Assembly (NCBI RefSeq): GCF_030285665.1
Contig: NZ_CP127295.1
Location: 10,168,001-10,232,000, forward strand
Source: Amycolatopsis mongoliensis
GTDB lineage: Bacteria > Actinomycetota > Actinomycetes > Mycobacteriales > Pseudonocardiaceae
Length of the DNA stretch: 64,000 nucleotides
Direction: 5' to 3'
This document shows, one piece after another, positions 33,658 through 41,740 of the stretch. Both the position numbers and the translations under genes were made by a program. The stretch's first letter is position 1. Each line of letters begins with the position of its first letter. Under the pieces are notes generated by a model that saw only the letters and a program-made list of their open reading frames with translations, was not told the origin of the DNA and did not search any database.

Positions 33658-34553
33658 CCGACCTCGATGCCGAGCAGCACGCACGCGCGGTCCTGGAGCA
33701 CGCCTGCGCGAAAGCCGGCCGAGACGCTACGGACGCCGAAGTCGTTCGCCTCGGAGAGAACGCGATCTTCCGCCTGACCGACGGAGTCATTGCGCGTGTC
33801 TCGCGACCTGGACAGCTCGCCGCGGCTCGCAAGGAAGTCGCGGTGGCCCGGTGGCTGGAAAGCGTCGATGTCCCTGCCGTGCAGGTTGCCGATCAGCCGG
33901 ACCAGCCCATCGACGTGGACGGCCGCGCGGTCACGTTCTGGCTGGAACTGCCGCCGCACGAACACGGCAGCCCCGTCCAAGTGGCCCAGGCCCTCCGTCG
34001 ACTGCACGGCGTCGTACCACCGTCCGACCTCGACCTCGGGCCGATCCAGCCGTTCGTGCGGCTCGCCGAACGGATCGAACGAGCGTCGACTCTGGCCGAA
34101 GCCGATCGTGACTGGCTGCGAAGCCGACTCGCGGAGCTGCGGAAGCGTTGGGACGACCGCCCCGGCGGGCTGCCCGAATGCGTCGTGCACGGCGACGCGT
34201 GGGTCGGCAACGTCGTCTCGACCGCGGACGGCCGCGTCGTCTTCCTCGACCTCGAACGCGTGGCCATCGGCGCGCCCGAATGGGATCTCGTGCATACGGC
34301 GATCAAGTACCGGTCGTTCGGTTGGATCGGCGAGTCTGAATACCAGGCGTTCCGCACCGCATATGGCCACGACGTGACCAACTGGTCGGGTTTCGAGCTG
34401 TTCCGAGACATCCGCGAGTTCCGCATGACCTGTATGGCCGTCCAGGTCGCCTCGGAGAATCATCGCGCCGAAGAACAGGCACTATGGCGCCTCAGATGCT
34501 TGCAGGGGCAGCACGGTGCTCGTCCCTGGAACGGCTGGTCGGCCCTGCCGTAG
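33654..34553 (+). CDS. Aminoglycoside phosphotransferase-family kinase
   Basis: A 299-residue APH-fold protein. It has the catalytic loop VVHGDAWVGNVV (His179, Asp181, Asn) and the second metal Asp in VVFLDLERVAIGAPEWDLV, so it appears intact, unlike the divergent gene at 30577. The GTG start overlaps the stop of the XRE gene, implying tight co-expression. Substrates of this family range from antibiotics to sugars and nucleosides, and nothing here singles one out. With the XRE regulator it may form a small sensor-kinase or resistance-like module. Confidence 0.85.
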   Translation: MTDLDAEQHARAVLEHACAKAGRDATDAEVVRLGENAIFRLTDGVIARVSRPGQLAAARKEVAVARWLESVDVPAVQVADQPDQPIDVDGRAVTFWLELPPHEHGSPVQVAQALRRLHGVVPPSDLDLGPIQPFVRLAERIERASTLAEADRDWLRSRLAELRKRWDDRPGGLPECVVHGDAWVGNVVSTADGRVVFLDLERVAIGAPEWDLVHTAIKYRSFGWIGESEYQAFRTAYGHDVTNWSGFELFRDIREFRMTCMAVQVASENHRAEEQALWRLRCLQGQHGARPWNGWSALP

Positions 34554-34618
34554 CGAGTGCTGACCAGCCATGCTCGGTAAGGTGATTCACACGGTTCAAA
34601 TGATGAAGGGAACGTGTT

Positions 34619-35173
34619 GTGCCGCTGCGGGATGAGAACCCGGACGACCACAACCGGGAACGCGAGACCGACCGAACGATCTTGCACGGTATGGCCGCGG
34701 GGATGCAGGACGACTCCATCCCGCCCGCCTTGGCGTGGGAGACCGTCGACCAGCGACTGTGGGAAGACCCGTTCCGTTGCAGCAACCTGGAGTGCTGCGA
34801 AGCCCTCGGTCGTGATCACGTCACCCTGATCACCACGGCTCACGTGCGGAGATTCTGTTCCGTGGAGTGCATCGCGGCCGGGCAGCGGGCATATCAGCTT
34901 GGACTTGGCCAGCACGCGCGCCTGCGGAGCAAGCTGATGTTCGAAGCGATGGATCGTGGCGACGAACCAACCGAAGGCCATTTCCGGTCACTCGACGAGC
35001 AGGCCACACTCTGGCAGCGAGCCCTCTCGCTTCACCGCCACCGTTGCGACCCCGAGCCTGTCCCCACCAAGGAGCAGCCGGTGCGAGACGAGGATGTCTT
35101 GATTGATGCCGCGCGGCGCTGCGGTCGATGTATGGACGATGCTCGCCAAGGCATCGGCTTCAACATCCAGTAA
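34619..35173 (+). CDS. Cysteine-containing hypothetical protein
   Basis: A 184-residue protein from GTG 34619. Two Cys pairs (RCSNLECCEAL and RRFCSVECIAAGQ) resemble a treble-clef or MYND-like zinc site. The C-terminal part is helical (QATLWQRALSLHRH). A further CxxC (RRCGRCMDDA) lies near the end. It follows the kinase gene by 65 bases and may belong to the same unit. No family is recognised. Confidence 0.6.
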   Translation: MPLRDENPDDHNRERETDRTILHGMAAGMQDDSIPPALAWETVDQRLWEDPFRCSNLECCEALGRDHVTLITTAHVRRFCSVECIAAGQRAYQLGLGQHARLRSKLMFEAMDRGDEPTEGHFRSLDEQATLWQRALSLHRHRCDPEPVPTKEQPVRDEDVLIDAARRCGRCMDDARQGIGFNIQ

Positions 35174-35211
35174 CCCGGTCGCTCTACGGAGCGTTCCAGT
35201 GACATGCCGTC

Positions 35212-35323
35212 AGCCCCCACGCCCACGGCATCCGATACTTCCACGGCTGCTACAGCCTCTCCGAAGACCGCCTATGGGGTGTCCTGCACGAACACAAAGG
35301 CGGCAAACAACCCCACACATGAG
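35212..35323 (+). pseudogene. Short transposase fragment, IS630-like
   Basis: A frame without its own start encodes HGIRYFHGCYSLSEDRLWGVL, then a few more residues to a TGA at ~35323. The pattern resembles the central part of IS630 transposases (GVR-YL-Y-DVH-D-LWG). It has no flanking ends and is only ~110 bases, so it is a relic and the family call is tentative. It lies directly upstream of the large toxin gene. Confidence 0.4.
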
Positions 35324-35355
35324 GTGTCAACCAGATCCTGGGCAGACCCGATCGG

Positions 35356-38300
35356 GTGTCAGCAATCAGTGTACTGATCACTATGTGTGGATCCTTGGCG
35401 CGTGCTGGCTTGATCTTGGCGATAACAGCGTCGCTGAGCCTCGGCTGGCTCGCCACCTCGCCGGCCGCCGTGGCCTCCCAGAGCCCCCCGATCGCCGCGG
35501 CGACGTCCACGGAAGCCAGCCCGTCGGGCTCGGACCGCCTGAAGGTGCTGCGGCTGTGGCAGCTCGGCGGCCCGGCGACCAGGCAAGACGCGGCCGCGGC
35601 GCTTGCCGGCACGGATGCGGACGTGGCGCGGTTCTTGACATCGCAGAGAGCCGTGGACTCCTCAATCGACCGAAGTGTGCAGGTCAGCAGGTTGATGTCG
35701 GCTGGCGGTGTGGCGACGCGATCGGCGGCACAACAGGCGCTGGACGCCGGTACGGACAACGCACTGAGCGCGTTCCTTGACACGGGCTGGGAAGCGCCGT
35801 ACGGGATCGACTTGAGCGTGCGGGTCAGCCGAGTGATGTCTGCCGGCGACGCGCAGGTGAAGAAGGCTGGGCAGCAGGCGCTGGACGCGGGCACCGTGGA
35901 TGCGCTGAAGTCGTTCCTCCAGTCCGAGTGGCAGACCCCGTTCGAAATCGACCAGACGGTCAAGGTCAGCCGGGCGATGTCCGGTGGCGGTCCCGAAGTG
36001 AAGAGGGCCGGGCAGCAGGCGCTGGACGCAGGCACCGTGGATGCGCTGAACCAGTTCCTCGGCGTCGATCTCCCCGTGGCGCAGGCGCGAGACGCGGAAA
36101 CGACGTCCATCGCGCAGTTGGTGGCTACGGCCAAGGCAGCCTCGGACCAGGCGGCAGCCGAGACGGACCAGGCGAAGCAGGAATCGGATCGCGCGGTCGT
36201 GGAGGCTGCCGCCGCGCAGAAGGCCGCACAGGCGGCCAAGGACGCCGCCGCGGCCGCACAGGGACATGCTGGCGAGGCCACGGACGCGGCGACCCGGGCC
36301 GCTTATGCGGCTGACCAGGCGGCGTTCACCGCCCGGCAGGCGATCGGTGCGGCCAATGCGGCGTCACGTTCGGCGCACACCGCGGCGGTGGCGGCCGCAC
36401 GGGCGGCCGCGGCGGCCGGCCAGGCGCGGACTGCCGCCTCACACGCCTACGACGCGGCGGCGGCGGCGATCGGCGACAGGGTCAAAGCCGCGGACGCGAC
36501 CAAGGCCGCGCAGACCGCACGAGACGCGGCGGTGAGCGCCTCGACGGCCGCGGACGCGGCCCGGGCGGCGCGGACAGCGTCGCAACGAGCCAAGGACGCG
36601 GGTTCCGCGGCCGGGGACGCCGCAACCCAATCCCGGACAGCGGCGCAGGCCGCCACCGACGCGGCCAACTCGGCCGCGGCCGCGGGCGGCGATGCCCGGC
36701 AGGCCCAAGCCGCCGCCGCGAACGCCCGCGCCCAGGCCGCGCGGGCGACCGCCGCGGCGCAGGCGAGCCAGTCGTGGGCTGACGAAGCAGGCGGAGACGC
36801 CGGCGTGGCCGCCGATGCCGCTTCCGCCGCTGCCAACGACGCCACCGCGGCGGCGGCCGCGGCGGACGACGCGGCTGCGCACGCCGGGCAAGCCGCCGAC
36901 GCGGCGGCCAAGGCGACCGCGCACGCGAACGCCGCCACCGCCGCGGCGAACGCGGCGGTCGACGCGTCGAACCAGGCGGCCCGGATCGCCCAGGCCGCCC
37001 GCAAGGCCGACGACGACCGGATCGCGTTGAATGGCCAGCAGGCCGACGACGCCGCGTTTGCCGCCGCCGCGGCGGCTTCCGCGCGCCCCGTGCCACCCCG
37101 GTGGGACCTCGACCAGGTCAGCACCTGGAACGCCGAGACCACCCGGCTGATTGCCGAGGCCACCGCGGTCGGCGCCGCTCGCGCGACCGTGCTCACCGAC
37201 GCCCGCAAGGTCGCGCTGACCCTCGCCGGTCAGGGCGGCCCCTGGACCAAGGCCGCGGCGCTCGCCGCGCTGTCGGCGTCCGACAACGAGGTCATCGACT
37301 TCATCACCACCGGTTTGACCGCGGCCGCTGGGCAGGACGACCGCGCTGTCCTCGTCCAGCTCGTCGAGGCCGGAGTGCCGGGCTTCCAGACGGCCGGGAA
37401 CGCGGCTCTGGCGGGCTCGGATACCGATGTGCGGAACTTCCTGCGCAGTCGTGACTACCCCGGTCGCGGGCAGGACGACACCCTCCAGGTCAGCCAGATC
37501 ATGTCCACCGCCCGCGCGGCCGGTCGCACCGTGGTCGTGCAGGAGGGCCAGAAGGCTCTCGACGCCGGGACCGGCCAGGCGCTGCGGGAGTTCCTCGACA
37601 ACGGCCAGTTCGTCGCGCTCGGCATGGACGACCAGCTGAAGGCCAGCCAGATCCAGTCCGCCGCCCGCGCGGCGGGAGCGCGGGAGGTCGTCAACGCGGC
37701 CCAGGCCGCCCTCGACGGACCACCGGTGCTGTTGCGCGAGTTCATCGTCGTCGGCCAGTACACCGCAGCCCGTCGCGACCAGAACACTGCTGCCCACAAC
37801 GCCGCCATCGACGGATTGCTGGCCCAGGCCGCGAGCTCCGCCGCCACGGCCACCCATGACGCCGACGAAGCTCAGGCCGCGGCGGCGCGAGCCCGCAACG
37901 CCGCCGACGAAGCCGCCGGGTACGCCGATCAGGCGGCCACGGCGGCCAACCAGGCCGCCGACTACGCCCGGCAGGCCCAGGACGCCGCCACTCGCGCCGC
38001 CGCGTCCGCCCAGCAGGCCCAGACCTCGGCCACCACCGCGGCCGGCGCGGCGTCGTCCGCCGTCGCCTCAGCCGACCGGGCCGGCCGCTCTGCCGCGACG
38101 GCTCAGTACTACGCCCATGCCGCCGCGGGCTACGCCCATGACGCCGCCGGCTCGGCCAAGATCGCGTACGACGCCGCGATCTTGGCCGGCAAGGACGCCG
38201 CCGCGGCCGCTCTGGCCGCGAAGGACGCTTGGCAGAGCGTCGCGAACAAAGCCGCGACGGAAAAGCAGCAGCTCATCCAGCAGCGGCGGGCCGACTGCGA

Positions 38301-39207
38301 CGACAACGCCCGCGACGTCGAGGCCGTCAACCTGCTGAGCAACCAGGACTGCGTGCTGCTGTTCAGCGGCTCCCAGGCCGATCAGGAACGCATCCTCGGG
38401 CACCTCCAGGACATCTGCCGGCAGCACATCCCGCAGGGCGACCCGACGCTGCCGCGGTGCCTGGACTACCGGAACCTGTTCAGCCCGAACTACATGGCCG
38501 CGCTCCGGGACGACTTCACCAACTACATCACCGCCGGAACGGATCCGAACCTCGGCGGGCTGCTCGTGTTGCTGTCGTCCCTGGTATGTCCGGAGTGCGA
38601 ACTGGCCGACCTGCTCGCAGGTGGGGCCGGCGAGCTGCGTGCGGCAGCAGGGGCTGCCGGGCTGGCGGAAGCGGCCGATGTCGCGGGGGTGGGCCTGCTC
38701 GACGCCGCCGGTGCCGGCGCTGCCGCGCAGCTCGGGCGGGCTGCCAGCGCCGCGCAGGAAGCGGCGGCGGAGTCGGGAGCACTGGCCAACGAAGCCGCCC
38801 ACCTCGCCGACCTGCCCAACATCGGCCTGCTCGAGATCACGGCCACCAACCCGTCGGCCTCGGAAATCCGGGCCGCCGAGGAAATGGCGGGAGCGGGTTC
38901 GAGGGTCACACTGCGGGACCCGGTGGGCACCCGGGTCGGTGGCGGGACGAGCGACCTGGTGGTCGACGGAGTGCTCTGGGACGTGTATTCGCCTACCGGA
39001 ACCTCCATCACTGCCATGGTGCGGAGTATCGCCAAGAAGTACGACCAGGTGCACGGCGGTGGCGTGATCGTCGACCTGCGGGGCACCAGTGTGACCGCGG
39101 CCGATCTCGGCGGACCGGACGGTGCGCTCATCCGGGTGAACGGTATGATTCGGAGCTGGGGCAAAACCGAATTCATCAGTGAAATCAGATTCTTTGGCGG
39201 TAAGTGA
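35356..39207 (+). CDS. ALF-repeat polymorphic toxin with C-terminal tRNA-nuclease-like domain
   Basis: A 1283-residue exported protein. A signal peptide is visible (ARAGLILAITASLSLGWLA) whether it starts at GTG 35356 or ATG 35383. Residues ~75-260 and ~620-810 hold ALF repeats (LDAGTDNALSAFLDT, ALSASDNEVIDFITTGL). Two long alanine-rich coiled-coil blocks (~260-600 and ~830-960) form an elongated stalk. The last ~110 residues (SDLVVDGVLWDVYSP, GGGVIVDLRGTSVT) match the CdiA-type BECR nuclease domain, which cleaves tRNA. The stop overlaps the small cysteine-rich gene downstream (TGATG), the usual toxin-immunity layout. Confidence 0.85.
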   Translation: MSAISVLITMCGSLARAGLILAITASLSLGWLATSPAAVASQSPPIAAATSTEASPSGSDRLKVLRLWQLGGPATRQDAAAALAGTDADVARFLTSQRAVDSSIDRSVQVSRLMSAGGVATRSAAQQALDAGTDNALSAFLDTGWEAPYGIDLSVRVSRVMSAGDAQVKKAGQQALDAGTVDALKSFLQSEWQTPFEIDQTVKVSRAMSGGGPEVKRAGQQALDAGTVDALNQFLGVDLPVAQARDAETTSIAQLVATAKAASDQAAAETDQAKQESDRAVVEAAAAQKAAQAAKDAAAAAQGHAGEATDAATRAAYAADQAAFTARQAIGAANAASRSAHTAAVAAARAAAAAGQARTAASHAYDAAAAAIGDRVKAADATKAAQTARDAAVSASTAADAARAARTASQRAKDAGSAAGDAATQSRTAAQAATDAANSAAAAGGDARQAQAAAANARAQAARATAAAQASQSWADEAGGDAGVAADAASAAANDATAAAAAADDAAAHAGQAADAAAKATAHANAATAAANAAVDASNQAARIAQAARKADDDRIALNGQQADDAAFAAAAAASARPVPPRWDLDQVSTWNAETTRLIAEATAVGAARATVLTDARKVALTLAGQGGPWTKAAALAALSASDNEVIDFITTGLTAAAGQDDRAVLVQLVEAGVPGFQTAGNAALAGSDTDVRNFLRSRDYPGRGQDDTLQVSQIMSTARAAGRTVVVQEGQKALDAGTGQALREFLDNGQFVALGMDDQLKASQIQSAARAAGAREVVNAAQAALDGPPVLLREFIVVGQYTAARRDQNTAAHNAAIDGLLAQAASSAATATHDADEAQAAAARARNAADEAAGYADQAATAANQAADYARQAQDAATRAAASAQQAQTSATTAAGAASSAVASADRAGRSAATAQYYAHAAAGYAHDAAGSAKIAYDAAILAGKDAAAAALAAKDAWQSVANKAATEKQQLIQQRRADCDDNARDVEAVNLLSNQDCVLLFSGSQADQERILGHLQDICRQHIPQGDPTLPRCLDYRNLFSPNYMAALRDDFTNYITAGTDPNLGGLLVLLSSLVCPECELADLLAGGAGELRAAAGAAGLAEAADVAGVGLLDAAGAGAAAQLGRAASAAQEAAAESGALANEAAHLADLPNIGLLEITATNPSASEIRAAEEMAGAGSRVTLRDPVGTRVGGGTSDLVVDGVLWDVYSPTGTSITAMVRSIAKKYDQVHGGGVIVDLRGTSVTAADLGGPDGALIRVNGMIRSWGKTEFISEIRFFGGK

Positions 39208-39452
39208 TGGCAAAGATGCGGTGCAAGTGCGGGACCATCCTTCGCGATGACGACCCGCATGACACTTTTTTCATCCTGTCCGACGAAGAGTTCGATGTGG
39301 AACTCTCCGGGGTGCTCCTGTTCGGGAGGGCGCAACGGGTCGTGCGCTGCAAGGTCTGCCAGCGGTTATGGTTCTGGGCTGAAAATGGAGAGCTGACGGA
39401 GTACCTGAAAGGTGAGGTGCTGACCGCGGACTCCGATCCGTTGAACGGATGA
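39207..39452 (+). CDS. Probable immunity protein (zinc-ribbon type)
   Basis: About 81 residues from ATG 39207, which overlaps the toxin stop in TGATG; GTG 39204 is possible. It has MRCKCG near the start and RCKVCQRLWFW in the middle, so two Cys pairs could form a zinc ribbon, and the rest is acidic (SDEEFDVELSG, ENGELTEYLKG), as expected of a protein that covers a basic nuclease site. Immunity function is inferred purely from position and size. Confidence 0.7.
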   Translation: MAKMRCKCGTILRDDDPHDTFFILSDEEFDVELSGVLLFGRAQRVVRCKVCQRLWFWAENGELTEYLKGEVLTADSDPLNG

Positions 39453-39871
39453 TCACGTCTCGCGCCCCGCGAAGTGTCTTGCCGTCCACGGCAAGATGAT
39501 CCCGGCCAGTGTCCCCGGTGCTGGACGTCTTGGCAGGCGCCTGGCCGCCGTCCTCGAATGCTGCCTGCCGCGCCAGCAACCAGCCCCTGATCGCGGTGTC
39601 GACCTGCCCGGTGTCGACCTTGGTCACCACTCGCCAGATTGTGGCTTCGACGGCGCTGCGGGGCAACATCATTCACCCAGCCGGCGATCGCAGTGAACGA
39701 GCGCATTCCGGCCACGACTGCGGCCGCGCACAACGCCAGCATCACCGTCACGGGATGGACCACCCAGCGCGGGTCCTCAAGCTCGGCAAGGTGATCCATC
39801 AGATCGAAGGAGGTCCGCTCCGCCGCGGCCGGACCACACCCGGCAAGATCAGCAACAACAACCGACGACAA
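39440..39871 (-). pseudogene. ISAs1-family transposase, truncated and frameshifted
   Basis: The N-terminal part is visible as LMDHLAELEDPRWVVHPVTVMLAL and GMRSFTAIAGWVNDVAPQ, then the frame changes near 39672 and continues as SAVEATIWRVVTKVDTGQVDT and LAVDGKTLRGARD, a hallmark of ISAs1 transposases. After that the match ends, so the C-terminal catalytic part is missing. The remnant lies on the far side of the toxin-immunity pair from the IS630-like fragment, so the cassette is flanked by transposon scars. Confidence 0.75.
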
Positions 39872-39940
39872 CGCGGCCAGACAGGCTCATTAATGCCGGT
39901 TCGTGAACCACGAACCGGCCGGCGGGACATGCCCACGCGC

Positions 39941-40663
39941 TCACGATGCCGCCGGTCGTTCGCCACGGTCGCGCGTTCCGCCGAGGGTGGGCGGCAGGTG
40001 ACCGGCCTGCCGCCAGCGCCGTAGCACCTTCCGGCCGTAGTTGTTCGTGCCCGCGACCCGGTCCAGCTCCGCGCCGGTCGGCGTGTGGCCCTTGGCCTGC
40101 ACGGTCACGTAGTACGCCCACATCCGCTGCTCGGCGTTCGGCTCAGTCGGGCGAGCCTCATCCGACACCGCCGCGAGACGCACCACCGGGACCGCCTCGT
40201 CGCCGGTCTCGCCCGTCCCGGCGGTCTCGGTGCCGGTCTCGCTCACCGTCTCGGCGCGGTGCCGCTTGAGCGCGCGGTTGAGCAGCTCGACCGCCAGCAG
40301 CAGCGCCAGCGGTGGGCACGCTGCCACCGCCACGGCGAACACGCTCAACTCCGGGGCCGCCGCCACGTTCGCGCACAGCGAGAGGCAGATCCCGAACACG
40401 AAGGACACCCACGCCGCCCACCGGCCACCGGCACGCCGGCCGGCGCCGGTGGTCTTCCACAGCTCGACCGTGGCCGTGGTCAAGATCCCGTCCACGATCA
40501 ACGGCCAGATCGCCGCCGTAGCCTCATCGGCACCAAAACGCACGGCGAACTCGCGGCCGTGTCGGTAGGAGGCGTACGCCGCGCCGAGGGCCACGAGCGC
40601 GGTGCAGGCGCACTGCACCCACAGCGCTCGGTCTCGCTTGGCCGGGGTTGCCGTGGCGCTCAC
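39941..40663 (-). CDS. DUF2637 membrane protein of integrative elements
   Basis: About 240 residues from GTG 40663 (VSATATPAKRD). Several membrane helices (CACTALVALGAAYASYR, AIWPLIVDGILTTATVEL, AAWVSFVFGICLSLCANV, LALLLAVELLNRAL) match DUF2637, a family almost restricted to actinobacterial integrative and conjugative elements. A C-terminal winged-helix-like part (GHTPTGAELDRVAGTNNYGRKVLRRW) may bind DNA. The start overlaps the 3' end of the next small gene by four bases, so the three minus-strand genes here are coupled. Confidence 0.85.
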   Translation of the reverse strand: MSATATPAKRDRALWVQCACTALVALGAAYASYRHGREFAVRFGADEATAAIWPLIVDGILTTATVELWKTTGAGRRAGGRWAAWVSFVFGICLSLCANVAAAPELSVFAVAVAACPPLALLLAVELLNRALKRHRAETVSETGTETAGTGETGDEAVPVVRLAAVSDEARPTEPNAEQRMWAYYVTVQAKGHTPTGAELDRVAGTNNYGRKVLRRWRQAGHLPPTLGGTRDRGERPAAS

Positions 40664-40860
40664 CGCCGCACACCTCCCGCCGCGCGCTGTGCGTCGTCCA
40701 GGCAGCACCCGACGCAGGCGAACACCTGCGAGTCGGTCACCGACCGGCCGACCGGAACATGTGGGACCCGGACGCGGAGGTAGTCAGCACCGCACGCCAC
40801 GCAGGCCAGCCCATCGGCCTCCGACGCCGTCAGCCCGGCGACGATCGTGTCGTGGTTCAT
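40660..40860 (-). CDS. Small zinc-ribbon protein of the element
   Basis: A 66-residue protein with two CxxC pairs (LACVACGADYL and VFACVGCCLDD), consistent with one zinc ribbon. It overlaps both neighbours by four bases, so it is the middle of a coupled trio. Such proteins accompany DUF2637 genes on actinobacterial elements; the role is unknown. Confidence 0.75.
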   Translation of the reverse strand: MNHDTIVAGLTASEADGLACVACGADYLRVRVPHVPVGRSVTDSQVFACVGCCLDDAQRAAGGVRR

Positions 40861-40964
40861 CGGGCGTCACCTGCCGACAGGCGACGGGTACCAACCGGGC
40901 GGATCGTGATCTCAGAGCCTTCGACCAGCACTTCGCGGTTCGTATGCTGACACGTTAGGTCCAC
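40857..40964 (-). CDS. 35-residue peptide at the head of the DUF2637 trio
   Basis: A small frame from GTG 40964 (VDLTCQHTNREVLVEG...), ending with SAGDAR and a stop that overlaps the next start. The coupling suggests translation. A degenerate copy of its first ~12 codons (VDRTCSHANRET) lies ~170 bases upstream at 41103-41136, so the start region was duplicated. No function can be proposed. Confidence 0.45.
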   Translation of the reverse strand: MDLTCQHTNREVLVEGSEITIRPVGTRRLSAGDAR

Positions 40965-41136
40965 CGAGGCGGGGATTGCCGTTCGCAATCCCGCCGGGAT
41001 CGCTCCCCTGCGCCCGCGGTGTCTGCCCGGGGGACAACCCCGGACCCCCGGCAGTGTCCGCCCGGGGGACGACCCCCGGACCCCCGGCACGGGGTGGTCC
41101 CGTTTCGCGGTTCGCGTGCGAGCACGTTCGGTCCAC
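40931..41136. repeat. Nested direct repeats at the island/chromosome boundary
   Basis: A 34-base direct repeat (40931-40964 and 41103-41136; core CGCGGTTCG...ACGTT.GGTCCAC) brackets two near-identical tandem copies of ~35 bases (41019-41053 and 41054-41089; GTGTCYGCCCGGGGGACRACC...). The second long copy stops 9 bases before the chromosomal DHFR-like gene. These repeats probably arose by duplication at the edge of the element. Confidence 0.75.
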
Positions 41137-41144
41137 AAAGGACA

Positions 41145-41735
41145 TCAGCGCGCGCGGTCGTAGATCGCCGCCGTCTCCCCCAGCTCGCCGGTTTCGTGGT
41201 GGGCCACCCGCCACTTCGTGGGCGGCAGCCCGTCTTCGAACAGCCGCGGCCCGCCGCCCACGATCTCGGGGCAGACCATCAGGTGCAACCGGTCGACCAG
41301 GTCCGCCGCCAGCAGCGGCTTGATGACGCTCGCGCTGCTGTTGACCAGGATGTCACCCGATCCGGTGGCTTTCAGGTCCGCGACGACGTCCGCGGCCGGC
41401 GCGTTCACCACGCGGGCGCGTTCCCACGGCGCCTCGGTCAAAGTGGTCGAGAAGACCACCTTTTCCGTGTCCACCAACCACTTCGCATAGCCGCGGTCGC
41501 GCGGGTCGGCGTGCTCGTCGGCGGCGACCGCCGGCCAGAAGCCCAGGAAGCCTTCGGCGTTGCGGCGGCCGAGCACCGCCGTCGTCGCCCCCTCCCAGAC
41601 CCGCGAAAGGTGGCGCCGCGCGACTTCGGTCGTCGCGTACGGAACGATCGCGCCCATGTCGCCGGGTCCGCCGGGGCCGTGGTAGCGCCCGTCGAGCGTG
41701 AGGCTCAGGTTCGCGGTGACTCTGCGACCGGTCAC
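41145..41735 (-). CDS. Dihydrofolate reductase-family (RibD-C like) protein
   Basis: About 196 residues from GTG 41735. It has the family's RVTANLSLTLDGRYHG start, AVLGRRNAEGFLGFWP, DILVNSSASVIKPLL and PEIVGGGPRLFEDGLPP. It lies five bases after an ArsR-SRPBCC gene on the same strand, a pairing often seen in actinobacteria, so the two are probably co-expressed. It marks the return to chromosome-like DNA after the island. Confidence 0.88.
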   Translation of the reverse strand: MTGRRVTANLSLTLDGRYHGPGGPGDMGAIVPYATTEVARRHLSRVWEGATTAVLGRRNAEGFLGFWPAVAADEHADPRDRGYAKWLVDTEKVVFSTTLTEAPWERARVVNAPAADVVADLKATGSGDILVNSSASVIKPLLAADLVDRLHLMVCPEIVGGGPRLFEDGLPPTKWRVAHHETGELGETAAIYDRAR

Positions 41736-41740
41736 GGTGG

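Noticed and set aside
36439..37857. Antisense open frames under the alanine-rich toxin gene
   Set aside because: Alanine codon repeats create long open frames on all strands; the sense frame has a signal peptide, ALF repeats and a defined toxin domain.
41019..41089. CRISPR-like repeats
   Set aside because: Only two adjacent ~35-base copies with no spacers and no cas genes; a simple tandem duplication.
12249..41136. Attempt to find the second attachment site (partial tRNA copy) at the far end of the island
   Set aside because: No repeat of the anticodon-to-3'-end tRNA sequence was seen between 39,400 and 41,150, so the exact element boundary is left open.
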